Positions 24,274-33,099 of a stretch of DNA of 64,000 nucleotides are shown here, piece by piece (position 1 is the first letter of the stretch; the number at the start of each line of letters is the position of its first letter). The stretch covers positions 3,162,001 through 3,226,000 of the forward strand of contig JAXLVA010000001.1 in assembly GCA_046329235.1 (NCBI GenBank), read 5' to 3'. A model generated the notes under the pieces. It was not told the DNA's origin and did no database searches. It saw only the letters and a list, made by a program, of their open reading frames with translations. The DNA comes from JALONH01 sp046329235 (lineage in GTDB: Bacteria > Bacteroidota > Bacteroidia > Cytophagales > Cytophagaceae). Made by a program: the position numbers and the translations under genes.

Positions 24274-25767
24274 TTATTTATTACTTGGTGTTTTATTTTC
24301 GTTATCAAATTTGTTTTTTAAATGGGGTACTTCGGAATGAGTCATTTTGTTGATGATGGTGTTCATCCAGATAAGGCAGATTCCTGAAACACAAAAGACA
24401 AAAATCCAAGAACTTGTCCATAATCCAGTATAGTCAAGTATATATCCAAAAAAGATGGGAGCTATAAATCCACCTAAACCTCCTATCAATCCTACCATGC
24501 CACCTACCACTCCAACTTCATTTGGGAAATATTCTGGTATGTGTTTGTAAACTGCGGCTTTACCAATTCCCCAAACGATTCCAATCAAAATCACTAATAA
24601 AGAAAAGACACCTATATGTGCTTCGAATTTAATCATGGTAATACCTTCTGCTAGAAGTTGCTTTTTGACAACTTGATCGTTTTGTTTGACAACTATTTCT
24701 TGCCATGAAAATGATTGTGGGAAAAAAGTAGTTGAGGTTGGGATAGAAGGTTTAGGTGTTAATTGAATTTCATCATGATCTAAACTAATCTTGTTGTTTT
24801 CTATGCTTGTTATTATTCCACTTTTTTTAGCGGTGATACCTTTTCCTGGTGTAAAAATTTCCATCTTAGGTAACATGAGTAATCCACTAAGTATGAGTGA
24901 AGAGTATAACACCCAATACATAACTTTTCGTGCTCCAAATTTATCGGATAAATACCCGCCAAAGGCTCGAATAACACCACTAGGTAAGCTAAAAGCTGAG
25001 GCTAACATACCTCCTAATATCAAAGATGTTTTATATACATTCACATAGTAGGGAAGCAGCCATTGAGAATAAGCTACAAAAAGCCCAAATACCAGAAAAT
25101 AATATAAACCAAAGCGCCATACACGTGTTTGGCTTAAAGGTTGTAACAACTGTTGAGTTGATTTCGCCTGAGTATTTGTTGTTTTGTTTGGAACAAAAAA
25201 GACATAAATAAAACCTATCATCAATAGTATAATGGCATAGATGATAGGCAACATTCGCCATCCATTTTCCGGATTATTTATAGATAAATAACGAAGTGCC
25301 GTAGGGGCTAGAAAGGTGGTTAGTGCAGCGCCAGCATTCCCCATACCAAAAATACCTAGCGCTCGCCCTTGCCATTCCTTAGGATACCATATAGAGGTGA
25401 ATGAGATGCCAACGGCAAAGCTTGTCCCTACTAATCCAAAACAAGCACTTAGAGCAAAATAAAACCAGTAAGAGTTAGCAACTGAAAGTAAGAATAGAGG
25501 TATACTACAAATTAGTAATAAGAAAGAAAATACTCTTTTGCCACCAAATTTATCAGTGAGAATCCCCATAGGTAATCTCATGATTGATCCTGTTAAAATT
25601 GGAATTCCTAATAACCAACCAGTTTCAATAACAGACCATTGAAACAGATTGTTATCGACAAGATAAGTGACTAATACACCATTGAGCGTCCAACAGGCAA
25701 AACAAATAGTAAAGGCCAAGGTGTTTAGTAATAATATTCGATGAGCATTAGACAAACTCGAATCCAT
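24274..25767 (-). CDS. narK: MFS nitrate/nitrite transporter, NarK family, with soluble insertion
   Basis: 497 residues. N-terminal half with GIFGMGNAGAALTTFLAP (nitrate signature) near residue 138; second-half GMVGLIGGLGGFIAPIFFG near 440. Between membrane segments, around residues 301-378, there is a ~75-residue non-membrane stretch with TPGKGITAKKSGIITSIENN and VVKQNDQVVKKQLLAEG, which look like two halves of a barrel-sandwich (lipoyl/adaptor-like) fold. That insertion is unusual in NarK proteins known to me. First gene of the minus arm of the nitrate region; transports nitrate/nitrite by family and context. Confidence 0.87.
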   Translation of the reverse strand: MDSSLSNAHRILLLNTLAFTICFACWTLNGVLVTYLVDNNLFQWSVIETGWLLGIPILTGSIMRLPMGILTDKFGGKRVFSFLLLICSIPLFLLSVANSYWFYFALSACFGLVGTSFAVGISFTSIWYPKEWQGRALGIFGMGNAGAALTTFLAPTALRYLSINNPENGWRMLPIIYAIILLMIGFIYVFFVPNKTTNTQAKSTQQLLQPLSQTRVWRFGLYYFLVFGLFVAYSQWLLPYYVNVYKTSLILGGMLASAFSLPSGVIRAFGGYLSDKFGARKVMYWVLYSSLILSGLLMLPKMEIFTPGKGITAKKSGIITSIENNKISLDHDEIQLTPKPSIPTSTTFFPQSFSWQEIVVKQNDQVVKKQLLAEGITMIKFEAHIGVFSLLVILIGIVWGIGKAAVYKHIPEYFPNEVGVVGGMVGLIGGLGGFIAPIFFGYILDYTGLWTSSWIFVFCVSGICLIWMNTIINKMTHSEVPHLKNKFDNENKTPSNK

Positions 25768-25832
25768 ATTACAAAGATTTTTTTATTACGCCAGATACTG
25801 TTGTGATGTCTGTTTGGTGTTTCAAATGTAAT

Positions 25833-25874
25833 AAAAAAAGATATTAATATCCTATTATATTAATATCTTTTTTT
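25833..25874. promoter_or_regulatory. Perfect 16-bp inverted repeat in the nitrate divergent promoter region
   Basis: AAAAAAAGATATTAAT (25833-25848) is exactly repeated in inverse at 25859-25874, with a 10-base centre. It ends 9 bases before the ATG of the cytochrome gene. It also contains the self-palindrome GATATTAATATC. It is likely an operator for a dimeric regulator or a leader hairpin; as a hairpin with a T-tract it could also terminate or attenuate. Confidence 0.55.
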
Positions 25875-25882
25875 AACTTTGG

Positions 25883-26971
25883 ATGAACACCAAAAAACAC
25901 AGGCTGATGTTTAAAAATATTAGTATAAAAGCATTGTTGATTGCAATACTTTCGATGATAGCTACACTGGCACTCGTTCTAGTTGGTTCTAGAAATTTGC
26001 AAAATTTTGATGCAGCACTTGTAGCGTATTTGTTTGGTACTTTGTTTGCCATTTTTGGCATTGTATATCGGTATATTGTCTGGATTCAGCGACCTCCCAC
26101 CAATGTGTATTTTTGGCGGAGTATAAAAATTCTTTTCTCAAAAGAGTTTTTACACTTTTCTTGGTACTCCTTAAAAGACTTTGTGAGAAATATTCTTTTT
26201 CAACGTTTTATTTTCAAACGAAATACTAAAAGGGGATTTGCACATATGTCGATGGCATTAGGATGCACACTCGCATTTGCGATTACAATCCCACTTACAT
26301 TTGGATGGGTACATTTTACTTTAGTCCCTGAAACGGGTCTTTCCCCAGAGATAGAAGATATTTATGAGGCTCACTTTTTCGGATTTAAAGTCATGAGTTT
26401 TCCTGTAAAATCTGTCATTGGATTTCTCACATTCGGAGCTTTAAATTGGTGTTCTATTTTGGTTATTATTGGTGCGACACACTTTTTACAAAAGAGATTA
26501 AAAGATCCCGGATTGATTGCAACGCAAACATTTGAAGGAGATATCTTGCCATTGTTATTGTTGATATTAGTTTCTTTAACAGGGTTGGGATTAACTTTGG
26601 ATTATGAATTTATGCATGGAAAGGCATATGAATTTATGGCTGTTACTCATGCCTTTTTTGTAATCATCTTTTTGATTTGGATTCCGTTCGGAAAGTTCTT
26701 TCATATCATTCAAAGACCAGCTCAAATTGGGGCACATATATATAAAGAAGTAGGCAAAAAGAAAGGGATGCAAGCTTGTCAATTTACTGGAGATAATTAT
26801 ACTACCAAACTCCATGTTGCCGATTTAAAAAGGATAACAAAGGAAGTGGGATTTAATATGGAAACTACTGAGGGGGATTCTATATTGAATTATAGCCCTG
26901 AAGGTAAAAGAAGTTTATTGGCATTAGCACACTTAAAAGCTAGAACAGAATCAGGAAAATACTTTGGTTAA
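25883..26971 (+). CDS. Membrane cytochrome b-like subunit of nitrate reductase system
   Basis: 362 residues with about six membrane segments. The central part resembles NarI/HdrE-type gamma subunits that bind two hemes b: paired histidines occur in membrane segments (RGFAHMSMALGC, FGWVHF, DYEFMHGKAYEF, MAVTHAFFVI, GKFFHII). It would take electrons from menaquinol. The first ~110 residues hold extra hydrophobic helices and a basic linker. First gene of a five-gene operon (next ATG 15 bases on). TAACTTTG at 25874-25881 looks like a -7 box but abuts the ATG, so either translation begins at Met9 (25907) or the box is chance. Heme ligation is inference from His placement. Confidence 0.75.
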   Translation: MNTKKHRLMFKNISIKALLIAILSMIATLALVLVGSRNLQNFDAALVAYLFGTLFAIFGIVYRYIVWIQRPPTNVYFWRSIKILFSKEFLHFSWYSLKDFVRNILFQRFIFKRNTKRGFAHMSMALGCTLAFAITIPLTFGWVHFTLVPETGLSPEIEDIYEAHFFGFKVMSFPVKSVIGFLTFGALNWCSILVIIGATHFLQKRLKDPGLIATQTFEGDILPLLLLILVSLTGLGLTLDYEFMHGKAYEFMAVTHAFFVIIFLIWIPFGKFFHIIQRPAQIGAHIYKEVGKKKGMQACQFTGDNYTTKLHVADLKRITKEVGFNMETTEGDSILNYSPEGKRSLLALAHLKARTESGKYFG

Positions 26972-26985
26972 AAAATAAAAAAGAT

Positions 26986-29202
26986 ATGGCTAAGCTACCT
27001 ATACCTATTGAAGAAATTATTGAACAGTATGGTCCTACTCTAAACTTTCCCAATCCTGAAGGGATTGTAGGTAGAGATGAGCCGGACAAAATAGTCAAAA
27101 CACATTGCTGTTTTTGTGGTATGCAATGTGGAATTAAGTTGCTTGCAAAAGATAATAAAATTGTAGGCTTTGAGCCATGGATGGAATTCCCTTTTAACGA
27201 AGGAAGGCTTTGCCCAAAAGGAGTCCAACGATATATGCAAAATAGTCATCCAGATAGACTTGTTTCCCCATTAATTAATAAGCCTGGCATTGGTTATTCA
27301 TCGGTATCTTGGGATGAGGCTATGGAAAAGACAGTATCCGAAATTAAAAGGATTCAAAAAGAATATGGTAATGATGCATTCGCTATGTTATCAGGAGTTT
27401 CATTGACGAATGAAAAATCATACATGGTTGGGAAATTTGCTCGAACTGCATTGAAAACTAAAAACCTAGATTATAATGGTAGACTTTGTATGGTTTCTGC
27501 TGGAGCTGGAAATAAAAAAGCATTTGGACTTGATCGATCTTCAAATAATTATTCTGATTTAGCTCATGCGGAAGTAATCATAGTTTCAGGTGCAAATGTG
27601 TCAGAAACTTTTCCTACGTTAACATATTGGTTATGGCAAGCTAGAGATAATGGAGCAAAGATTATAGTGGTTGATCCTCGGATGATTCCATTGGCTAGAA
27701 CGGCTGATATTCATCTGGATATACGTCCGGGTACGGATTCAGCATTATTTGGAGCCATACTCAATTACATGGTACAACATGATATGTTAGACCATGATTT
27801 TATTGAAAATTACACTTCTGGATTTGAAGAAGCAATCAATGCTGTTAAGGATTATTCTTTAGAATGGGCTGAAGAAGTAACAGGTGCCAAAAAAGAAAAA
27901 ATAGAAGAGGCGGCTAAGTTATGGGGTAAAGCCTCTACTTCATTCTTGCTTCATGCAAGAGGGATTGAGCATCATACCAAAGGTGTTGAAAATGTTTTAA
28001 GCTGTATAAACATTGTATTAGCATCCGGTAGAATAGGTAAGCCGTATTGTGGTTATGGAACTATTACAGGCCAAGGCAACGGTCAAGGTGGAAGAGAGCA
28101 TGGTCATAAGTGTGATCAATTACCTGGCAATAGAGATATAGAGAATCCAGATCATCGCAAATATATATCAGGAGTATGGGGAATAGATGAAAAAGATTTA
28201 CCTGGGAAGGGACTTTCTGCATATGAAATTATTGAAGCTATTCATAGAGGAGAAATTAAGGGATTACTTTCAATTTGTTTTAATCCATTAGTGTCATTAC
28301 CCAATAATGAATATGTAAGGGCGGCCTTGGAAAAATTAGAGTTTTATGTGGGGATAGACTTTTTCATGAGCGAGACCATTCGTCATTGTGATGTAATACT
28401 TCCAGGTTCTTTGCATGAAGAAGAAGAAGGCACAGTCACTACGGCAGAAGGTAGAGTGGTACGAATAAGAAAAGTGATTGACCCTCCTTCAGGTGCTCGT
28501 ACAGATTCTGAAATAATAAAAGAACTTGCTTTTAGGTTAGGTGCCGGAGAGAAATTTGCATTTGAAAATAGTGAAGCTGTTTTCAATGAACTTCGAGTAG
28601 CGTCTAAAGGAGGTACTGCTGATTATTTTGGAATTACGTATGAAAAAATTGAAAAGAACATGGGCGTATTTTGGCCTTGTCCAGATTTAGATCATCCTGG
28701 AACTCCACGTCTTTGGGAGGATCGTAAGTTTAAAACTCCAGATCAAAAAGCACATTTTAATCCTGTAACGTATCACCCTAGTAAAGATCCTGTGGATGCA
28801 GAATATCCGGTAATATTAACAACAGGGCGTGTAGTATCTCAATATTTAAGCGGAACACAAACTAGACGAATAGGTAAGTTGGTACAGCAATTTGCTCAAC
28901 CCTTATTGGAAATTCATCCTTCATTGGCAGAGAAATATGGAATTTCTCAGGAGGAAGAAGTTAAGGTTGTAACCAAAAGAGGCGAAGCAATTTTTGCTGC
29001 AAATATTGTTAAGACTATTAGAGAAGATACGGTCTTTCTACCTTATCATTGGCCTGGTAAAAAATCAGCCAATCAACTTACTAGTGGACATTTAGACCCT
29101 ATATCTAAAATTCCGGAATTTAAAGTAAGCGCATGTCAACTTATACCTACAGGTAAGAAAGCTTATATAGGCAAAGATGCTAACGATTATCAAAGTGTTT
29201 GA
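26986..29202 (+). CDS. Molybdopterin (bis-MGD) nitrate reductase catalytic subunit, Nas/NarB-like
   Basis: 738 residues. An N-terminal [4Fe-4S] motif CCFCGMQCGIKL...RLCPKG (C-x2-C-x3-C...C) is followed by NGRLCMVSAGAGNKKAFGLD, where Cys is the expected Mo ligand of the Nap/Nas/NarB clade, then GQGNGQGGREHG and the C-terminal dinucleotide domain (TTGRVVSQYLSGTQTRR). No Tat or Sec signal, so the enzyme is cytoplasmic, unlike NapA. The length fits assimilatory enzymes, but the partners (membrane cytochrome b, ferredoxin, Rieske) point to quinol-linked reduction. Divergent NarK transporters support nitrate as substrate. Formate dehydrogenase-like alternatives are less likely because Cys, not Sec/Ser, sits at the Mo site within a nitrate context. 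Confidence 0.85.
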   Translation: MAKLPIPIEEIIEQYGPTLNFPNPEGIVGRDEPDKIVKTHCCFCGMQCGIKLLAKDNKIVGFEPWMEFPFNEGRLCPKGVQRYMQNSHPDRLVSPLINKPGIGYSSVSWDEAMEKTVSEIKRIQKEYGNDAFAMLSGVSLTNEKSYMVGKFARTALKTKNLDYNGRLCMVSAGAGNKKAFGLDRSSNNYSDLAHAEVIIVSGANVSETFPTLTYWLWQARDNGAKIIVVDPRMIPLARTADIHLDIRPGTDSALFGAILNYMVQHDMLDHDFIENYTSGFEEAINAVKDYSLEWAEEVTGAKKEKIEEAAKLWGKASTSFLLHARGIEHHTKGVENVLSCINIVLASGRIGKPYCGYGTITGQGNGQGGREHGHKCDQLPGNRDIENPDHRKYISGVWGIDEKDLPGKGLSAYEIIEAIHRGEIKGLLSICFNPLVSLPNNEYVRAALEKLEFYVGIDFFMSETIRHCDVILPGSLHEEEEGTVTTAEGRVVRIRKVIDPPSGARTDSEIIKELAFRLGAGEKFAFENSEAVFNELRVASKGGTADYFGITYEKIEKNMGVFWPCPDLDHPGTPRLWEDRKFKTPDQKAHFNPVTYHPSKDPVDAEYPVILTTGRVVSQYLSGTQTRRIGKLVQQFAQPLLEIHPSLAEKYGISQEEEVKVVTKRGEAIFAANIVKTIREDTVFLPYHWPGKKSANQLTSGHLDPISKIPEFKVSACQLIPTGKKAYIGKDANDYQSV

Positions 29203-29226
29203 TCATACAATTATAATTAAAAAAAG

Positions 29227-29793
29227 ATGCCTCAATATTATAAATTAGAACAAGAATTTTTTGTGGACATGCAAAGGTGCATAGGCTGCAAGTCTTGTGA
29301 AATGGCTTGTGCGGAATGTGAAACAAATGGCGAAGAAGGAATGATTCATGTTCATTATGTAGATCGAAGTGAAACAGTACAAACAACAGTACAAGTTTGT
29401 ATGCATTGTGAAAATCCAGTTTGTGCCAATGTGTGTCCTGCCGATGCGATTAGTAAAGATGAATTTGGAATTGTCCATACGGCTAATACTTCTAGATGTA
29501 TAGGTTGCTCTAATTGTGTTATAGCTTGTCCATTTGGGGTGCCTAAAAAAATGGAACGATATGATTTGATGATGAAGTGCAATATGTGCTATGATCGAAC
29601 AAGTATTGGGAAAAAACCTATGTGTGCTACTGTATGCCCAAGTGGGGCTCTCTATTATGGTACTAAAGAAGATATGGCAAGAATGCGTCCGAACTCAACA
29701 CCGGTTAATCGATTTTTGTTTGGAGAAGAAGTAGTAAATACGAAAGTGAATATTATGATGCCAAAAGATAGTACTGAATTAAGAATCCTATAA
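29227..29793 (+). CDS. Four-cluster ferredoxin-type electron transfer subunit
   Basis: 188 residues with four cysteine groups: CIGCKSCEMACAECE, CMHCENPVCANVCP, CIGCSNCVIACPFGVPKK and CNMCY...CATVCPSGAL. This is the pattern of the beta subunits of DMSO reductase-family enzymes (NarH/FdhB/DmsB-like), each carrying four [4Fe-4S] clusters. It would pass electrons from the cytochrome b to the Mo subunit. No signal peptide, consistent with a cytoplasmic complex. It lies 24 bases after the catalytic gene. Confidence 0.9.
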   Translation: MPQYYKLEQEFFVDMQRCIGCKSCEMACAECETNGEEGMIHVHYVDRSETVQTTVQVCMHCENPVCANVCPADAISKDEFGIVHTANTSRCIGCSNCVIACPFGVPKKMERYDLMMKCNMCYDRTSIGKKPMCATVCPSGALYYGTKEDMARMRPNSTPVNRFLFGEEVVNTKVNIMMPKDSTELRIL

Positions 29794-29815
29794 TTGAACT
29801 TATTAGAATTGCGAC

Positions 29816-30316
29816 ATGGATAAGAATAAAAAACAATGGAAGAAAGATTTTCCGATTAGTCGTTCGGATTCAAATCAAGTAAGTCGACGAGATTTTGCAA
29901 AACTACTTGCGGTAGTTTCAGGTGGGATGGTAATAGGTAATGGTGTGATTGCTGGAAGAACTTTATTTTCAGAAAGTAATGAGACAGATGTTAAACAAAA
30001 AGTTTGTTCGGTAAATGATGTGCCGATAGGTGGTACTAAATCTTTCGTATTAGAAGGGAGTTCCATTCCCTATATCTTAATACATACCGAAGAAGAAGCA
30101 TTTTATGCGTACGAACAAAAGTGTACACACTTATCATGCGCTGTATATTATAAACCCGGAACTATGAAGATAGAATGCCCATGTCACAATGGATGGTTTG
30201 ACGTGAAGACTGGTGACGTACTTCAGGGGCCTCCTCCAAGGGCGTTAAAAAAATTAATTGTTACTATTGATAATAATGATATATATGTTCAACATTCATC
30301 TAAAGAAAGTGTATGA
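29816..30316 (+). CDS. Rieske [2Fe-2S] protein with twin-arginine signal
   Basis: 166 residues. An N-terminal twin-arginine motif SRRDFAKLL precedes a hydrophobic stretch (AVVSGGMVIGNGVIAG), suggesting Tat export and a membrane anchor. The Rieske cluster site is CTHLSC and CPCHNGWFD (Cys-x-His and Cys-x2-His), followed by the proline loop GPPPRAL. The domain would lie on the periplasmic face while the Mo subunit is cytoplasmic, an odd combination in a nitrate reductase operon. Its stop overlaps the next start by 4 bases. Involvement in quinol oxidation is inference. Confidence 0.88.
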   Translation: MDKNKKQWKKDFPISRSDSNQVSRRDFAKLLAVVSGGMVIGNGVIAGRTLFSESNETDVKQKVCSVNDVPIGGTKSFVLEGSSIPYILIHTEEEAFYAYEQKCTHLSCAVYYKPGTMKIECPCHNGWFDVKTGDVLQGPPPRALKKLIVTIDNNDIYVQHSSKESV

Positions 30317-30552
30317 GTAATTTTAGAACAGGCCAAGAACAATCAAATCCTCAAAAGAAGAGTATGATAATGTCCACTTTAATTGTGGTCTTGTTGGCGA
30401 ATTTATTAATTCAAATTTGGTTATTGTATACTGCATTAAATAATGCTTTGGACGGCCATCCGGAGGTAGCGTACAGCACCTTTATTGCCTCCTTTGTGTT
30501 GTTTTTAGCGGGCATTATTTGGTTGTATCTCCTTCCGAAGAGTATAAAATAA
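30313..30552 (+). CDS. Small two-helix membrane protein of the nitrate operon
   Basis: 79 residues. A polar N-terminus (MSNFRTGQEQSNPQKKS) is followed by two membrane helices (MIMSTLIVVLLANLLIQIWL, STFIASFVLFLAGIIWLYLL). It overlaps the Rieske gene by 4 bases (ATGA), so it is translationally coupled and probably an accessory subunit. It resembles the small DUF6755-type proteins in size and topology, but I cannot confirm that. No function known. Confidence 0.65.
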   Translation: MSNFRTGQEQSNPQKKSMIMSTLIVVLLANLLIQIWLLYTALNNALDGHPEVAYSTFIASFVLFLAGIIWLYLLPKSIK

Positions 30553-30862
30553 TTCGGAAGTAATATTATTTACGGAGTATTTTATTGAAAATATATTAGG
30601 GTTCAGAGTATGTAATAACCCTTCATCAATTGCAGTATATACTATATATAAAGGCGATTATTTATCACCCGTTATTTGCCACCAATTTATAGAAATATAT
30701 ATGGCCTTGCTGGGTAGGAAATATCAATTAGTATTAATTATTTAATAGCTTATTCATGCTTGTTTGGAATAAATGCTTGCCATATGACAGCGATTTAAAT
30801 TGGTGAACAATAGGGTCTTCAATTTCGGAATATGGAAATTAATTTTTTTAACAAAAATGTCT
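30553..30862. other. Intergenic region between nitrate operon and membrane protein gene
   Basis: 310 bases between convergent genes. Only a weak hairpin AGGGTT/AACCCT (30598-30603 with 30616-30621) is seen; no strong terminator, repeat or coding frame. Confidence 0.5.
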
Positions 30863-31885
30863 TTATGAAGATGACACATTCGACTTTTTGACTAATAATG
30901 AACTAGCAGCCGTAGTTATCATTACACCATATAAAATGGATCCAAAATAAAACATACGAGCGGCATCACCCGATATAAATGCATGAACCAAAATGCATGC
31001 AAAAAATACGACGTAATACAACTCTATGTTTGCCTTCCAATAATTTCGAATGGAACTGTTGATTGCTCCATACATGATTACGAAAGTAAATATTCCCATC
31101 ACGGTAAATATTTCTCCTAAACCACGCACACTAGCTAACTCCTGAAATGTAGTAGTAGTCTTGTTTACATGACGGATAAAGATTTCTACTAAGGTTTCCT
31201 TGTTCACTTCAGCGGTAGCTTGTAAAGGATACATTGCATCGATGAGTGTATGAAATCCAAATAGAATTACTAAACTCAATCCAACTAGCCCTAACCGGTA
31301 ATACCATGTCAATGGTCCGGCAAATACAATCAATGGTGCGAATAAAAGAAACGATTCTTTCATTAATCCACCTAGAAGTATAGTGATGGCAAACAACACT
31401 GTATGTTGCGACTTGATACTATAGATTAATAAAGCAATTGTAATTAGATAAAGACTATCTGTCAAAGGTAAACCTGCTATATAGGCTACCCAACGACTGG
31501 TTAAAATGGCTACTAATCCAATTACTACAGCGAGCAAGTTGTCAGTATATCGTTGAAGTATCCAAAAACAGATGACACCATAGAATGAAGTAAGAAGTAC
31601 GTTGATGATAAAATAACTAAGTTGTAAGGGCCATAAAGACTCTGCGCGGTGTGGCCATAATTTAGTATATACTTTTTCTAAAGGGTAAGCGATAGCTTTA
31701 GCCATCATAGGAATAATTAATCTATAGCGATGCACCGGATTAACGTTTGTTTCGCCATTAGACATAGCCAAATAGCTTTTCGTATCAGAAGAATGTGAAA
31801 AGTCATAATGCACATACATATTATAAGTAGGTCCAATGATGATGGCTAAACAAAATAGAAAAGGAATTAACAGTTGTTTCAGCAT
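30863..31885 (-). CDS. Polytopic membrane protein, possibly glycosyltransferase-like (function unknown)
   Basis: 340 residues with about nine hydrophobic segments. After the first helix there is a polar loop HYDFSHSSDTKSYLAMSNGE and then HRYRLIIPMMAKAI, reminiscent of the first extracytoplasmic loop with acidic residues in GT-C-fold glycosyltransferases and related envelope proteins. No full motif can be confirmed, so the GT-C idea is only a suggestion. It stands alone, flanked downstream by the nitrate operon (convergent) and upstream by REP-like elements. Confidence 0.7.
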   Translation of the reverse strand: MLKQLLIPFLFCLAIIIGPTYNMYVHYDFSHSSDTKSYLAMSNGETNVNPVHRYRLIIPMMAKAIAYPLEKVYTKLWPHRAESLWPLQLSYFIINVLLTSFYGVICFWILQRYTDNLLAVVIGLVAILTSRWVAYIAGLPLTDSLYLITIALLIYSIKSQHTVLFAITILLGGLMKESFLLFAPLIVFAGPLTWYYRLGLVGLSLVILFGFHTLIDAMYPLQATAEVNKETLVEIFIRHVNKTTTTFQELASVRGLGEIFTVMGIFTFVIMYGAINSSIRNYWKANIELYYVVFFACILVHAFISGDAARMFYFGSILYGVMITTAASSLLVKKSNVSSS

Positions 31886-31920
31886 TCGAAATTATTTTTC
31901 AGTAAATCTTAATAAATAAC

Positions 31921-31982
31921 ACCTGCATGGTCTAATAACGTCGTGGCATGCTTTGATAGCAAAGAGTTTAGACCTTGCAGGT
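31921..31982. repeat. REP-like imperfect inverted repeat (ACCTGCA...TGCAGGT)
   Basis: ACCTGCATGGTCTAA (31921-31935) and TTAGACCTTGCAGGT (31968-31982) are inverse copies with one mismatch, about 32 bases apart. The core ACCTTGCAGGT recurs at 32071-32085. Confidence 0.65.
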
Positions 31983-32015
31983 TCAGTACTAAGAAACACT
32001 TTTACTACTAAATAA

Positions 32016-32043
32016 AAAACCCTTGATATTCTCAAGGGTTTTT
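32016..32043. terminator. Bidirectional intrinsic terminator
   Basis: AAAACCCTTGA/TCAAGGGTTTT perfect 11-bp stem (32016-32026 with 32032-32042), 5-base loop, A/T tails on both sides. Confidence 0.85.
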
Positions 32044-32070
32044 AAATGTATGAAATTTTAATTTCTTATT

Positions 32071-32085
32071 AAACCTTGCAGGTTT
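32071..32085. repeat. REP-like palindrome core AAACCTTGCAGGTTT
   Basis: 6-bp arms around TGC; same core as the inverted repeat at 31921-31982. Lies 19 bases from the accD stop. Confidence 0.6.
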
Positions 32086-32103
32086 ATTGATTCAGTAGGT
32101 TTC

Positions 32104-32952
32104 TTATTTATTACTCAACATGTGTAATAAATCGCCTAGACGTTTTTTCATCTCTTTACGATCTACGATGAAATCTAGGAATCCATGTTCTAATAAGAAC
32201 TCTGAAGTTTGGAAACCAGCAGGTAAGTCTTTACCAATGGTTTCTTTTACTACACGAGGACCGGCAAAACCAATTAAAGCGCCCGGTTCAGCGATGTTGA
32301 AATCACCTAACATAGCGTAAGATGCCGTAACACCACCAGTAGTAGGGTCTGTCATCAATGAAATGTATGGTAGGCCATCTTGGTCTAATAAAGCTAATTT
32401 AGCAGACGTTTTAGCCATTTGCATTAAAGAGAAACCAGCTTCCATCATACGAGCACCTCCAGATTTGGAAATCATGATGAATGGACATTTCTTTTTACGT
32501 GCATGATCAATACCGCGAGCAATTTTCTCACCTACTACGGATCCCATAGAACCACCCACGAAGGAGAAGTCCATACAACAGATAACTACGTTTAGACCGT
32601 CCATTTTACCGAAGCCGGTACGAACAGCGTCCTTTAAACCTGTTTTTTTCTGTGCGGCAGCGATACGCTTAGGGTAAGGCTGACTATCATTAAATGTAAG
32701 GGGATCAGAAGAAACTAGGTTTTCATCTAGCTCTACGAATTGATTATTGTCAAAAAGTAATTCAAAATATTCTTTAGAACCGACACGTGCATGGTAGTTA
32801 CACTCCGAACAAGTATAAGCATGTTCTGCGTGATCTTTCGTTGGTACTACCTTTTTGCAATCCGGACATTGATACCACAACCCATCAGGCACCTCTCTTT
32901 TTTCTTCGGTAGGTGTCGTGATGCCTTTTTCAGTACGTTTAAACCAAGACAT
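32104..32952 (-). CDS. accD: Acetyl-CoA carboxylase carboxyltransferase subunit beta
   Basis: 282 residues. An N-terminal zinc ribbon with CPDC and CSEC (four Cys, residues about 29-53) is followed by the carboxyltransferase crotonase-like domain (GGSMGSVVGEKIARGIDHA, SGGARMMEAGFSLMQMAKT, MTDPTTGGVTASYAMLGD). With AccA it transfers CO2 from carboxybiotin to acetyl-CoA, making malonyl-CoA for fatty acid synthesis. Length is canonical. No other acc genes are adjacent. Confidence 0.96.
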   Translation of the reverse strand: MSWFKRTEKGITTPTEEKREVPDGLWYQCPDCKKVVPTKDHAEHAYTCSECNYHARVGSKEYFELLFDNNQFVELDENLVSSDPLTFNDSQPYPKRIAAAQKKTGLKDAVRTGFGKMDGLNVVICCMDFSFVGGSMGSVVGEKIARGIDHARKKKCPFIMISKSGGARMMEAGFSLMQMAKTSAKLALLDQDGLPYISLMTDPTTGGVTASYAMLGDFNIAEPGALIGFAGPRVVKETIGKDLPAGFQTSEFLLEHGFLDFIVDRKEMKKRLGDLLHMLSNK

Positions 32953-33099
32953 TGTATTTAGTGTTTTATGTGTCTATTACTCTACGTTTTTGGTAGAGAA
33001 TAGCTGACAAATATACTAATTTTTTAGACCAACGATGCTTTAAAGTAGGTTTTTTTATTGAAATGGACGATTGTAAAAATCTAACTGTCAGTAAATTAG

